Below are positions 34,765 to 43,994 of a stretch of DNA of 64,000 bases, in pieces. The translations under genes were made by a program, and so were the position numbers. Positions within the stretch are counted from its first letter, which is position 1. Every line of letters starts with the position of its first letter. The stretch is taken from positions 62,001 to 126,000 of the forward strand of contig NZ_LMQL01000009.1 of the NCBI RefSeq assembly GCF_001424545.1. Reading direction: 5' to 3'. The notes under the pieces are model-generated. The model worked only from the letters and a program-made list of their open reading frames with translations. It ran no database searches and was not told the origin of the DNA. Source of the DNA: Ramlibacter sp. Leaf400. Its GTDB lineage: Bacteria; Pseudomonadota; Gammaproteobacteria; Burkholderiales; Burkholderiaceae_C.

Positions 34765-34788
34765 GGGGGCTCCGGCCCCCTTTTCTTT
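34765..34788 (+). terminator. Intrinsic terminator with UNCG-type loop
   Basis: A 6-bp all-GC stem (GGGGGC/GCCCCC) closed by a TCCG tetraloop of the stable UNCG class, followed by TTTTCTTT. It lies 16 bp after the DUF3597 stop and separates it from katE. Confidence 0.8.
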
Positions 34789-34909
34789 CGCGCGGGCGCT
34801 CCCGGGGCGGGCATCTCATCCGGGGCTCGCGCCTGCGTCCTACAGCCGTCCAGCCGATGCGGCCGTTACCGTGGCGCTCCTCCAATTCCCGCCAGCCACT
34901 CCCGATCCA

Positions 34910-37342
34910 ATGCCCAAATCCAGCAATCCCTCCAACGCCAAGCCTGCCAAGCGAGCAGCGGCCAAATCCGCCGCGCGCAACACCGACAGCGGCCCGGGCG
35001 ACGTCAGCGCAGCAGGCTCCGACCTGCCCTCCACGAAGATGGCCCAGGTCCAGGACCTGGCCGCCAGCATGCCGGCCAACCCGACCAAGGCCGCCGAGCA
35101 TGGTTTCGCCAACGGCATCGCGCCCCAGCCCGGCGCGACCTCGCAGCCGGCTTCGCGCCTGGTCACCGGCAGCACGCTGTCGGAGGAGAACGGCTCCGGC
35201 AAGACCGGCAGCGTGGCGCCCGAAGGCGTGAACTCGACGATCGAGCCGCTGGACCGGGTCCGTGTCGACTCCTCCGGCCAGGCGCTCACCACCAACCAGG
35301 GCGTGGCGATCGGCGACAACCAGAACTCGCTGAAGTACGGCGTGCGCGGACCGGCGCTGCTGGAAGACTTCATCCTGCGCGAGAAGATCACCCACTTCGA
35401 CCATGAGCGCATCCCCGAGCGGATCGTGCACGCGCGCGGTTCGGGCGCGCATGGCTTCTTCGAGTGCTACGAGCCGCTGACGGACATCACGCGCGCGGCT
35501 CCGTTCCAGGAGAAGGGCAAGGTCACGCCGGTGTTCGTGCGCTTCTCCACCGTGCAGGGCGAGCGCGGCTCCAAGGACACGGCGCGCGACGTGCGCGGCT
35601 TCGCGGTGAAGTTCTACACCGACGAGGGCAACTGGGACCTGGTGGGCAACAACATGCCCGTTTTCTTCATCCAGGATGCGATGAAGTTCCCCGACCTCGT
35701 GCACGCGGTCAAGCCCGAGGCGCACCACCAGATGCCGCAGGCCGCCAGCGCCCACGACACCTTCTGGGACTTCGTCTCGCTCATGCCCGAGTCCACCCAC
35801 ATGCTGATGTGGGTGATGAGCGACCGCGCGATCCCGCGCAGCTTCGCGACCATGCAGGGCTTCGGCGTGCACACCTTCCGCATGGTCAACGCGCAAGGCG
35901 AGTCGGTCTTCGTCAAGTTCCACTGGTCGCCCACCGCCGGCACCCACTCGCTGGTGTGGGACGAGGCCGTGAAGATCTCCGGCGCCGACCCGGACTACCA
36001 CCGCCGCGACCTCTGGGAACGCATCGAGGCGGGCGCGTACCCCGAGTACGAGCTGGCCCTGCAGGTCTTCACCGAGGAGCAGGCCGAGCAGTTCAGCTTC
36101 GACATCCTGGACGCCACCAAGATCATCCCGGAGGAACTGGTGCCGCTGCGGCCCGTGGGGCGCATGGTCCTCAACCGCAACCCGGACAACTTCTTCGCCG
36201 AGACCGAGCAGGTCGCCTTCTGCACCGCGCACGTGGTGCCGGGCATCGACTTCTCCAACGACCCGCTGCTGGCCGGCCGCATCCACTCGTACGTGGACAC
36301 GCAGATCTCGCGGCTGGGCGGACCCAACTTCCACGAGCTCCCGATCAACTCGCCGATCTCGCCGGTGCACAACAACCAGCGCGACGGCATGCACCGCCAG
36401 GCGATCCACCGCGGCCGCGTCAATTACGAACCCAACTCGCTGGGCGGCGGCTGCCCGTTCCAGGCCGGTGCCGCGCAGGGCTTCGTCTCCGTCCCGGCCC
36501 GCATCCAGGCCCAGGACGACCAGGGGAAGGTGCGGGCCAAGCCCGAGAAATTCGCGGACCACTTCACGCAGGCCAAGCTGTTCTTCGAGAGCCAGACGCC
36601 GGTGGAGCAGGACCACATCGCCAACGCGTTCCGCTTCGAACTCTCCAAGGTCACCGTGCCGGCGATCCGCGAGCGCACCGTGTCCATGCTGCGCAATGCC
36701 TCCGAGGCGCTGGCCAAGAAGGTGGCCGCGGGGCTGGGGATGGACCCCATGCCCGAGCCGATGCCGCGCGCGCTGCCCAACCCGGCCAAGCCCGAGGTGG
36801 TCAAGTCGCCCGCGCTTTCGCTGCTGGCACGGCCGGGCAATGGCTCGCTCGCGGGCCGCAAGGTCGCCATCCTGGTGGCCCCCGGGGTGGAGGGCGCTTC
36901 GGTCTCGGCGGTGCAGGCTGCCCTGGTGGAGCAAGGCGCGGTGGCCCGTCTCGTCGGCACGCGCATCGGCCGGATGCCGACGCAAGAAGGCGACGCGCTC
37001 GACGCCGACGCCTCGCTGGAGAACGAGCCCGGCTTCCTGTTCGACGCCCTGGTCCTGCCCGACGGGGCGCAAGCCGTGGCCGCCCTGGCGCAGGACGGCC
37101 ACACGATGGAGTTCATCAAGGACCAGTTCCGCCACTGCAAGGCGATCCTGGTGCTGGGCGCTTCGAAGGAGCTGCTGGTCAAGGCCGGCGTGCCCGCCAG
37201 CATGGACAAGAGCCATGCCCAGGGCGGCACCGGCCTGCTCTTCGCCGAGGCCAAGGGCGTCTCGGCGGCGGTCGAGGCCTTCATCGCCGCCGTCGCACGG
37301 CACCGCCATTTCGGCCGCGAGATGGATCCCCCGCTCATCTGA
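34910..37342 (+). CDS. katE: Large-subunit monofunctional catalase (HPII type)
   Basis: An ~810-residue clade-2 catalase that dismutates hydrogen peroxide. The N-terminus is Lys/Ala-rich. Catalytic His H174 ([12 protein letters not shown]), Asn N247/N248 (VGNNMPVFF) and the proximal heme Tyr Y461 (IHSYVDTQ) are present. The C-terminal ~170 residues ([16 protein letters not shown] onward) are the flavodoxin/GATase-like domain that distinguishes large catalases. The start is ATG 34910 or GTG 34871; neither has a clear ribosome-binding site. It is followed 24 bp later by a hemerythrin gene. Confidence 0.94.
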   Translation: MPKSSNPSNAKPAKRAAAKSAARNTDSGPGDVSAAGSDLPSTKMAQVQDLAASMPANPTKAAEHGFANGIAPQPGATSQPASRLVTGSTLSEENGSGKTGSVAPEGVNSTIEPLDRVRVDSSGQALTTNQGVAIGDNQNSLKYGVRGPALLEDFILREKITHFDHERIPERIVHARGSGAHGFFECYEPLTDITRAAPFQEKGKVTPVFVRFSTVQGERGSKDTARDVRGFAVKFYTDEGNWDLVGNNMPVFFIQDAMKFPDLVHAVKPEAHHQMPQAASAHDTFWDFVSLMPESTHMLMWVMSDRAIPRSFATMQGFGVHTFRMVNAQGESVFVKFHWSPTAGTHSLVWDEAVKISGADPDYHRRDLWERIEAGAYPEYELALQVFTEEQAEQFSFDILDATKIIPEELVPLRPVGRMVLNRNPDNFFAETEQVAFCTAHVVPGIDFSNDPLLAGRIHSYVDTQISRLGGPNFHELPINSPISPVHNNQRDGMHRQAIHRGRVNYEPNSLGGGCPFQAGAAQGFVSVPARIQAQDDQGKVRAKPEKFADHFTQAKLFFESQTPVEQDHIANAFRFELSKVTVPAIRERTVSMLRNASEALAKKVAAGLGMDPMPEPMPRALPNPAKPEVVKSPALSLLARPGNGSLAGRKVAILVAPGVEGASVSAVQAALVEQGAVARLVGTRIGRMPTQEGDALDADASLENEPGFLFDALVLPDGAQAVAALAQDGHTMEFIKDQFRHCKAILVLGASKELLVKAGVPASMDKSHAQGGTGLLFAEAKGVSAAVEAFIAAVARHRHFGREMDPPLI

Positions 37343-37366
37343 AATTCGCAAGGACGACCTCAACAC

Positions 37367-37840
37367 ATGACCGAACTGGCCAACAAGAACGCTTGCGAAC
37401 TGCTGGACGCCGACCACCTGGCCGTCAAGCACCTCTTCGTCGAATACGCCCGGCTGGCGACCCCTCAAGACCCGGGGACCGCGGCCGACCGCAAGGCGCT
37501 CGCCGGCCGCATCTGCGCCGAGCTGACCGTCCATGCGCAGATCGAGGAAGAGATCTTCTATCCGGCCCTGGCGCCCGCACTGGGCAAGGACCGCGACCTG
37601 CTCGATGAAGCCAAGGCCGAGCACGACCAGGCCCGGCAGCTCATCGCGCGCATCGAGGGCCTGAAGGAAGCGAACGACGAGATGGATGCCCTGGTCGTGT
37701 CGCTCAACCAGGCGATCGACCACCACGTGAAGGAAGAGCGCGACGAGCTCTTTCCGAAGGCCCGCGCCTCGCTGGACCTGGCGGCGCTCGGCCAGCAATT
37801 GCGCAAGCGGCAGTCGGAACTCGAAGGCAGGAAGGCGTAG
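37367..37840 (+). CDS. Hemerythrin HHE domain protein
   Basis: A 157-residue four-helix protein with clear metal-ligand pattern: DADHLAVKHLF, HAQIEEEIFYP (HxxxE), EHDQARQL, and HHVKEERDELFP (HxxxE...). These would hold a di-iron centre for oxygen, NO or iron handling. An AAGGA site lies upstream. It directly follows katE and is likely cotranscribed, consistent with oxidative-stress defence. It converges with the frameshifted kinase (3 bp apart). Confidence 0.88.
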   Translation: MTELANKNACELLDADHLAVKHLFVEYARLATPQDPGTAADRKALAGRICAELTVHAQIEEEIFYPALAPALGKDRDLLDEAKAEHDQARQLIARIEGLKEANDEMDALVVSLNQAIDHHVKEERDELFPKARASLDLAALGQQLRKRQSELEGRKA

Positions 37841-37843
37841 CGG

Positions 37844-39117
37844 TCAGGCCGCCGCGGGCTCGGCGATCAGGGGAAGGGACAGCGTGAACGTGGCGCCCAT
37901 CCCCGGGCCCGGGCTGGCGACGGCCACCGTCCCGCCGTGCTGCTCCATCAGGTGCTGCACCAGCGTCAGGCCGATGCCCAGGCCGCCCTCGCTGCCCGCC
38001 GGCTTGGCGTCGCCCTGGACGAACAGCTCGAAGACGTGCGGCAGCAGGTCGGCCGAGATCCCGATGCCGTTGTCTTCCACCGTGACCAGCGCGCGCCCGT
38101 CGGCCGAGCCCACCCGCACATTGATCTCACCCTTCTCGGGCGTGTAGCGGGCCGAGTTCTGGATCAGGTTGGTCACGACCTGGACGTACCTCGAGGGGTC
38201 CGCATTCACCCACAGCGGCCTGTCGTGCCGATGGACCTTCAGGCGTGTGACTTGGCCGCCACCGCGCCGCTGGCCATCTCGGCGGCGTCGGCGGTCAGCA
38301 GGTTGAGTTCGGCCGGCTGCCTGTGCAACTCGACCTTTCCTTCGGACACGCGGGCCACGTCCATCAGCTCGCTCACCAGGCGCGAGAGCTGCGCGGTCTG
38401 CCGGCCCATCACGTCCAGGCGCTTGAACAGCTCCTCCTGCCCGATGTCCGGCTTGCGGCGCAGGAGCGTGAGCGTCAGCTCCAGCGTGGAGAGCGGATTG
38501 CGCAGCTCGTGCGCCAGCGTCTTGACGAACTGGTTCTTGCGCTCGTCCGCGCGTTCCAGTTCGAACTGCTGGTCCTTGAGCTCCTGGTGCACCCGCAGGA
38601 GTTCGCGGTTCTGGTGCTCCAGCTCCTTGTAGGGCGAGAACGGCTTCAGGGGCTGGATCGTGCGGGCCAGCCGCTGCGCGTCGTGGGCCGTGACGGGGCC
38701 CACGCCTGCGGGCAGGTTCATGGACAGGCGCACCAGGGTTCCGCCTTCGGGAGGCCGCTCGATCGACAGGTGGTCCACCAGGCGCTTGCTGCTGACGATG
38801 CCCATCGGCAGCTTGCCGGACGCGCTGCGATAGCCGGTGAGGGCGGCCTCCAGGTCGTCGATGCCGGGGCCGGAATCCCTCACTTCGACCGTGAGGCAGC
38901 GGGCATACGGCAGGTGCGGGGCCGACTCGATCAGGAATTCGACGGTCCCGCCCTTGCCGTGGTCGACCGCATTGCGCGAGATCTCCGACACTGCCGTGGC
39001 GAGGCGGGTCTGCTTGAGGCTGTCGAGGCCCACCAGCTCGGACACCTGGCGGGTGAGGCTGCGGACGGTGGTGAAGTCGGCTTCCGCCAGGACGGTACTG
39101 AGTATTGCGTTGCGCAT
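37844..39117 (-). pseudogene. Double-ATPase sensor histidine kinase, split by a one-base frameshift
   Basis: Two overlapping frames make one kinase. From ATG 39117, frame 1 encodes an RsbW-like ATPase domain (SEISRNAVDHG N-box, DSGPGIDD, MGIVSSKRLVD), a coiled coil and HisKA with H203 (LAHELRNPLS), then stops at 38239. Frame 2 continues RLKVHRHDRPLWVN, NLIQNSARYTP (N-box), EDNGIGIS and GLGIGLTLVQH, a complete HATPase_c domain to 37844. Restoring one C near 38242-38248 (CACGCC to CACCGCC) gives an unbroken SHRLKV junction. No membrane segment. It is either a recent pseudogene or a sequencing error; both halves look well conserved. Confidence 0.82.
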
Positions 39118-39242
39118 TGAGGGCCCGAGCCGAGTTGTCGGGCTGGCGGATGACCTCACTATAGCCCTGACGACAAGCGGCTCGCCGCGCCAGCCGACAC
39201 GGGTGTAACGATCGGGGCGCTCCGCGCCCCGCCGTCCGGTCC

Positions 39243-39569
39243 CTACAAGCCGTGGCTGCACTCGCGCCCGGCCGCCATCGCGACCTCGGGCGTGGCGGTG
39301 GGCACGCCATCGTCCGCGGGCAGGGAAAGGCGCTCGGCCGTGGGCGTGAGCGAGTCCTTCACGATCACCGGTGGCGCACCGGCGGACGCCTCATCGGCCG
39401 AAGCGGGCGGCACGGCCGGCGCCAGGAAGGCGGCGAGCGCCACGCCCCCCACGATCGTCGCGATCGCGGCGCCCACCCAGCGCGGGCGGACCTGGGGAAC
39501 GGTGCTCGGAGGGGTCCGCTCGATGTCCTCGAGCGGGGCGCGGTGGTGTTGGCGGGCCAGGTAGCACAT
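39243..39569 (-). CDS. Small membrane-anchored protein of unknown function
   Basis: A 108-residue protein with one hydrophobic segment (WVGAAIATIVGGVALAAFLAPAV, about 31-53) and a C-terminal periplasmic tail of about 55 residues. ATG 39569 follows the strong site AAGGAGG. I recognise no family. It lies upstream of the frameshifted kinase on the same strand. Confidence 0.65.
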   Translation of the reverse strand: MCYLARQHHRAPLEDIERTPPSTVPQVRPRWVGAAIATIVGGVALAAFLAPAVPPASADEASAGAPPVIVKDSLTPTAERLSLPADDGVPTATPEVAMAAGRECSHGL

Positions 39570-39659
39570 CGGGGCCTCCTTCGACGGGCGAAGCTGTGGC
39601 CAGTATGGTCTGCACGCGCGCGGATGCAAGGCAGGCGCGCGTGGGCCCGCGTCGCGGCC

Positions 39660-40724
39660 TTACAGCCGCGCGACCATCGTGCGGCCCCAGGTGTTGCCGC
39701 CGCTGAGGTTCAGCTGCGCGCTCCAGCAGAACATGCCCCGCACGCCGGGGTGGCGGGCCTTGACCACGTCCCACTCGCGGATGCAGTCCTGCAGCGAGGG
39801 GCCGTTGGCGTAGTTCGCGGCCAGGCCCAGCATCACCTTGTCGGCGCCCAGGTCGTAGACCCAGTCGTTGGTGCGGTTGCTGATGAAGCCGACGGCGTTG
39901 AAGCCCGACCAGTCGTAGTACTGCGGGGCGGCCCAGGTCAGCACGCCGGCGTCGGACATGGCCCTGAGCATGGCGCGGTCCTCCAGCGAGTTCGGCTGCG
40001 GCGGCGCGGTGATGGCGAAGTCGGGGCCGTAGATCGCCTTGAGCTGCTGGGAGATCCAGACCATCTCGGCCGGCGACGAGCCGATGTTGGCCTCGAAGTT
40101 GTTGAAGTCGCAGCCGTCCAGCCCGCCCAGGCGGTTGTACATGTCCTGGAAGGAGGCCACGAAGTTCTGGCTCTTCTGCCGGGTGTTGAAGTTGAAGCCG
40201 GCCTGCGCGCCGCCCACCGTGAGGATCACCCGCTGGCCGCGGTTGCGGCAGCGCTGCACCTGCGCGGAGGTGACCTCGGCGTAGTGCTCGAACTTGAACG
40301 AGCCGTCGCCCACGTTGTTCCAGCTGCCGTTGACGGGGTTGCCGTTCGGCTTGGCGTGGAACAGGTAGATCACGTTGAAGTCCACCGGGACCGCGTCGAT
40401 CTTGTAGGTGCCGGTGTCCCAGGCCGTGTAGTAGCAGGCCAGCACCTTCTGCGGCAGGCCGGACGAAGGCGCGGGCGCGGGGGCCGGCGTGGGCGCGGGC
40501 GCAGGTGCAGGAGCAGGCGTCGGTGCGGGGGCAGGCGAAGCGCCCGGGGCCGGGGCCGGTGCGGGCGCCAGTGAGCCGGCGGAAACGCCGGTCAGGAGGC
40601 TGGTGTCCGCGGCAGCCGTGCTGCCCAGCGATTCGGCAGCGGCCCCACCGCCGCCGCCGCCTCCGCAGCCCGCGAGCGCGACCAGGGTGGCACCGGAGCC
40701 GGAGAGGAAGAGACGTCTTTTCAT
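39660..40724 (-). CDS. GH18 (chitinase-like) lipoprotein with Ala-Pro linker
   Basis: A 354-residue exported protein. The signal with lipobox LVALAGC lipidates C20; a Gly run and an Ala-Pro repeat linker (about 52-88) hold the domain away from the membrane. The TIM-barrel part starts near 92 (KVLACYYTAW). GH18 landmarks are LTVGGA (169-173) and LDGCDFNNFE, with E211 as presumed acid. The motif is one residue longer than DGxDxDxE and has Asn for the inner Asp, so activity or specificity may differ from chitinases. Single gene. Confidence 0.78.
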   Translation of the reverse strand: MKRRLFLSGSGATLVALAGCGGGGGGGAAAESLGSTAAADTSLLTGVSAGSLAPAPAPAPGASPAPAPTPAPAPAPAPTPAPAPAPSSGLPQKVLACYYTAWDTGTYKIDAVPVDFNVIYLFHAKPNGNPVNGSWNNVGDGSFKFEHYAEVTSAQVQRCRNRGQRVILTVGGAQAGFNFNTRQKSQNFVASFQDMYNRLGGLDGCDFNNFEANIGSSPAEMVWISQQLKAIYGPDFAITAPPQPNSLEDRAMLRAMSDAGVLTWAAPQYYDWSGFNAVGFISNRTNDWVYDLGADKVMLGLAANYANGPSLQDCIREWDVVKARHPGVRGMFCWSAQLNLSGGNTWGRTMVARL

Positions 40725-41062
40725 GTTCAGCGACCTGGATGACGGGCGCCGGCCGACTCGGCCGTGGCCCTGACAAGGAGGAGCTGGATCGCCGAACAGT
40801 CGGCCAACCTCAGCAGAAGGCGCGACTGTAGTAGGACGACTCCCACAAGCTCGTAGGAGACCGGCTACAGCGGTAACTGAAGATGAGCTAGAGAGGCGTG
40901 ACCGAGTTCACGAAATGGAACTGGACGGGCGGCAGAAATGCCGGAAGGGCAGAGGTCGAATGGCAGAGCCAACCGTAGCGCGGCAGTGCGCGCCAGGCTG
41001 GCTCAGCTGTTGTGGGAAGTCGACGCGCAGCTCGATGCGCCGCGATCCCCGCGTTCAGAAAG
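40725..41062. other. Intergenic region without recognised gene
   Basis: 338 bp between the GH18 gene start and the phosphoglycerate-mutase-like gene end. It should hold the GH18 promoter (read on the - strand). Short frames here have no protein-like composition or ribosome-binding site. A CCCCGC/GCGGGG pairing (41045-41073) overlaps the mutase stop but lacks a T-run. Confidence 0.5.
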
Positions 41063-41707
41063 TTACGTTGCGGGGCCGTCGGACCGCGTGCCGGCGGCCA
41101 GCGCGTGGGACGCGCGGACCTGCAGCCCGGCGTCCAGCTCGTAGACCACCGGCAGCGCGTTGGGCACCTCGGTGGCTTCGGCCTGGGCCGGGCCCATCTC
41201 CCCGAGGATCACGGCGAAGGCCCGCAGGGTGGTGCCGTGCGCCACGATGAGGACGCGCTGGCCTTGCGCGACCCGGGGGGCGATCTGCTCGTCCCACAGG
41301 GGCTGCACGCGCAGGACCGTGTCCTGCATCGACTCGCCCTGCGGCGGTCGCTCGGCCCAGCTGCGGCGCCACAGGCGGACCTGCTCGGCGCCGTAGGTGC
41401 GCACCGCTTCGGCCTTGTCGCGCCCCTGCAGCACGCCGTAGTGCCGCTCGTTCAATCGCCACGAGGGCTCCACCGGCAGCCCGCCGCCGCCCATTTCGTC
41501 CAGCGTGTGCGACGCGGACTCGATCGAGCGCTGGAGGGCGCTGGTGTAGCAGCGGTCGAACGCCAGGCCCGCCGCGCGCAGCGCGCGCCCGGCGGTGCGG
41601 GCCTGGGCGATGCCGGTCGCGGTGAGCGGCACGTCCAGCCAGCCCGCGAAGGTGCCGTCCAGGTTGGCGGTGGACTCGCCGTGCCGCATCAGCACCAGCC
41701 TGGGCAT
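41063..41707 (-). CDS. 2,3-bisphosphoglycerate-dependent phosphoglycerate mutase-like protein
   Basis: A 214-residue histidine phosphatase-superfamily protein. The phospho-His motif LMRHGES (H9), FAGWLDVPLT, the acid RLNERHYG and second His AHGTTLRA match the dPGM/GpmA branch. It is 15-35 residues shorter than typical GpmA and ends soon after the last strand, missing the usual C-terminal lid. It is the last of 13 same-strand genes (20 bp after prpB), so it may act as a phosphatase or mutase in that pathway rather than in glycolysis. The gene symbol is withheld. Confidence 0.8.
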   Translation of the reverse strand: MPRLVLMRHGESTANLDGTFAGWLDVPLTATGIAQARTAGRALRAAGLAFDRCYTSALQRSIESASHTLDEMGGGGLPVEPSWRLNERHYGVLQGRDKAEAVRTYGAEQVRLWRRSWAERPPQGESMQDTVLRVQPLWDEQIAPRVAQGQRVLIVAHGTTLRAFAVILGEMGPAQAEATEVPNALPVVYELDAGLQVRASHALAAGTRSDGPAT

Positions 41708-41727
41708 GGCGGGCGCGGGGCTGCCCG

Positions 41728-42630
41728 TCACTGCGGCGGCGAAGACTTGCCGCGGGCGAACAGGTCGTCGAGCTTGCGCTCGTAGCGGTGGTAGTCGATG
41801 CGGTCGTACAGCTCGGATCGCGTCTGCATCAGCTCCAGCACTTGCTTCTGCGTGCCGTCGCGGCGGATCGCCTGGAACACGGCCTCGGCGGCCTTGTTCA
41901 TGGCGCGGAACGCCGACAGCGGGTACAGCACCAGCCCCACGCCGGCGCCGCGCAGTTCGTCCACGGTGAAGAGCGGCGTCTGGCCGAACTCCGTGATGTT
42001 GGCCAGCACCGGCACGCCCGTCGCCTCGGCGAACTTGCGGTACAGGTCCAGCTCGGTGACCGCTTCGGGGAAGACCATGTCCGCGCCCGCCTCGACACAG
42101 GCACGGGCGCGGTCCAGCGCGCTCTGCAGGCCCTCGACCGCCAGCGCATCGGTGCGCGCCATGACCACGAAGCTGTCGTCGGTGCGCGCGTCCACGGCCG
42201 CCTTGATGCGGTCCACCATCTCCTGCTGCCCCACGATCTCCTTGTTGGGCCGGTGGCCGCAGCGCTTGGCGCCGACCTGGTCCTCGATGTGGATCGCGGC
42301 CGCGCCAGCCTTCTGCATGGCCCGCACCGTGCGCGCCACGTTGAAGGCGGAGGCGCCGAAGCCGGTGTCCACGTCCACCAGCACCGGCAGGTCGCACACG
42401 TCGGTGATGCGGCGAACGTCGACCAGCACGTCTTCCATCTGGCTGATGCCCAGGTCGGGCAGGCCCAGCGAGCCCGCCGCCACGCCGCCGCCGGACACGT
42501 AGATCGCGCGGTAGCCCGCGCGCCGGGCCAACAGGGCGTGGTTGGCATTGATGGTGCCGACCACCTGCAGCGGCGATTCGTCCTCCACCGCGGTGCGGAA
42601 AGCCTGGCCAGGCGTGGTTTTTTGCATCAT
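41728..42630 (-). CDS. prpB: Methylisocitrate lyase-like enzyme (PrpB)
   Basis: A 300-residue PEP mutase/isocitrate lyase-superfamily enzyme that, in family terms, splits 2-methylisocitrate to pyruvate and succinate. Signature [11 protein letters not shown] carries the catalytic Cys; VDVDTGFG and the metal-binding region IHIEDQV are intact. The C-terminal segment ([23 protein letters not shown]) is very like enterobacterial PrpB. The ATG pair at 42630/42627 follows AGGAAC. It sits 19 bp after an MmgE/PrpD gene, but no methylcitrate synthase (PrpC) is in the window. Confidence 0.88.
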   Translation of the reverse strand: MMQKTTPGQAFRTAVEDESPLQVVGTINANHALLARRAGYRAIYVSGGGVAAGSLGLPDLGISQMEDVLVDVRRITDVCDLPVLVDVDTGFGASAFNVARTVRAMQKAGAAAIHIEDQVGAKRCGHRPNKEIVGQQEMVDRIKAAVDARTDDSFVVMARTDALAVEGLQSALDRARACVEAGADMVFPEAVTELDLYRKFAEATGVPVLANITEFGQTPLFTVDELRGAGVGLVLYPLSAFRAMNKAAEAVFQAIRRDGTQKQVLELMQTRSELYDRIDYHRYERKLDDLFARGKSSPPQ

Positions 42631-42649
42631 GGGTTCCTGTTGTCTGTCA

Positions 42650-43993
42650 TCAAGGGGCGGGCGCCAGCAGCGCGCCCAGCTTCCCGCCGTCGCTGGCCTC
42701 GAGCGCCAGCACCGTCTCCTCGACGCGCTGCACGCCCCGGGCGCCCAGCCGCGGCTGGGCCAGCGTCCTGAACTTCTCGCGCACCTCCCGCTCGGTGAGC
42801 GGGTCCTCGGGCTCGCCGCGCGCATTGGGCACCGTCGCACGCAACTCGCGTCCGCTGCCCAGCGTCACCTCGACCCAGGCGCCGCGCCGCTGCGGATAGC
42901 CGGCGTCCAGCTGCGGATCGACCACCACCTCGATGCGGCGCAAAAGGTCCTGCACCGCCGGCTCGCGCAGCACCTCGTCGCGGTAGTCGTAGACGGAGGC
43001 GCGGCCCTTCAGCAGCGCCAGCGCCACCGAAAAGCCGATGCTGAACTGCGCCTGCTTGCCGTCGGCCGGCGGTTCGATGGCGGCCGCGCGGGTGACGGTG
43101 TCGACCGCGACCCGGACCGAGGCGACATCGCCGGCCGCCAGCCGCTCGGCCGCGGCCAGGTCCAGCGTCGCGTCGACCGGCGCGTGGTTGCCGCGGCAGC
43201 CCGCGTGGCGCTTGAAGTAGGTTTCCGGCAGCAGGCATTCGCCGCCCAGGCCGGCGACGATGGCGGCCCTGCCCTGCTCGCCCACGAGACCGCCGAACGC
43301 CGGCAGGAAGCCCTCCTCCAGCACGCGCGGCGCACCGGGGTGGCCGGCCTGCGCCAGCAGCGCGGCCACGATGCCGGCCTCGCAGCTGCGCCCGACCTGC
43401 AGGGGCTGGGTCTGTGCAGTCTTGAGCGCCTCCTTGAAGCCGCTGCCCAGGTTGGCCGCGATGGCGATCGCATGGCCGGCCGCTTCGCCCGGCAGGCGCA
43501 GCAGGCGGGCGGCCGCAGCCGCGGACGCCACCGCGCCCAGGATGGCGGTGCTCTGGTACCCCATGCGCACGCAGGCCGGGTAGATGGCGCGGCCCAGGCG
43601 CAGGAAGACTTCGTAGCCGGCGAAGGTCGCCGAGAGGATCTCCTCGCCGCCGGCGCCGCGCTCCTGCGCCAGCGCCAGCACGGCCGGGATCACCACCGAG
43701 CTGGGATGCCCGCCGGTGTAGCGCGAGCCGTCCTCCAGGTAGGTGGAATGGGTGGCGAAGCTGTTGACCAGCGCGGCGTCGCGCGCGCTGCGCCCTTCCC
43801 CTTCGCCCCAGACGCGCACCGGCCCGGCCGCCTGCAGCAGCGGTTGCAGCACCCGGTGGTTGCCCAGCTCGATGCCGGCCAGCCCTGCGCCCAGCGTGTC
43901 CAGGAGGCGCAGGCGCGCGGCCTGGCGCGCGGCGGACGGCTGCTCCGCGGCGGACACCGCGGCGGCGAAATCACCGAGCTGGCGGGCGAGCAC
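42650..43993 (-). CDS. MmgE/PrpD-family protein, variant active site (paralogue 4)
   Basis: A 447-residue two-domain MmgE/PrpD protein; known members are 2-methylcitrate dehydratase, cis-aconitate decarboxylase and iminodisuccinate epimerase. The active-site loop reads [15 protein letters not shown], keeping the HP-S part but with ED in place of the usual DD. The later basic loop is [14 protein letters not shown] instead of KRxHPGKAA, so this paralogue is clearly diverged. [10 protein letters not shown] replaces KPYACC. GTG 43993 starts 1 nt after the TctC stop. It is upstream of prpB. Confidence 0.85.
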   Translation of the reverse strand: MLARQLGDFAAAVSAAEQPSAARQAARLRLLDTLGAGLAGIELGNHRVLQPLLQAAGPVRVWGEGEGRSARDAALVNSFATHSTYLEDGSRYTGGHPSSVVIPAVLALAQERGAGGEEILSATFAGYEVFLRLGRAIYPACVRMGYQSTAILGAVASAAAAARLLRLPGEAAGHAIAIAANLGSGFKEALKTAQTQPLQVGRSCEAGIVAALLAQAGHPGAPRVLEEGFLPAFGGLVGEQGRAAIVAGLGGECLLPETYFKRHAGCRGNHAPVDATLDLAAAERLAAGDVASVRVAVDTVTRAAAIEPPADGKQAQFSIGFSVALALLKGRASVYDYRDEVLREPAVQDLLRRIEVVVDPQLDAGYPQRRGAWVEVTLGSGRELRATVPNARGEPEDPLTEREVREKFRTLAQPRLGARGVQRVEETVLALEASDGGKLGALLAPAP

Positions 43994-43994
43994 G

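Noticed and set aside
38239..38260. Programmed ribosomal frameshift in the histidine kinase
   Set aside because: No X-XXY-YYZ slippery heptamer or downstream pseudoknot is visible; a lost base is simpler.
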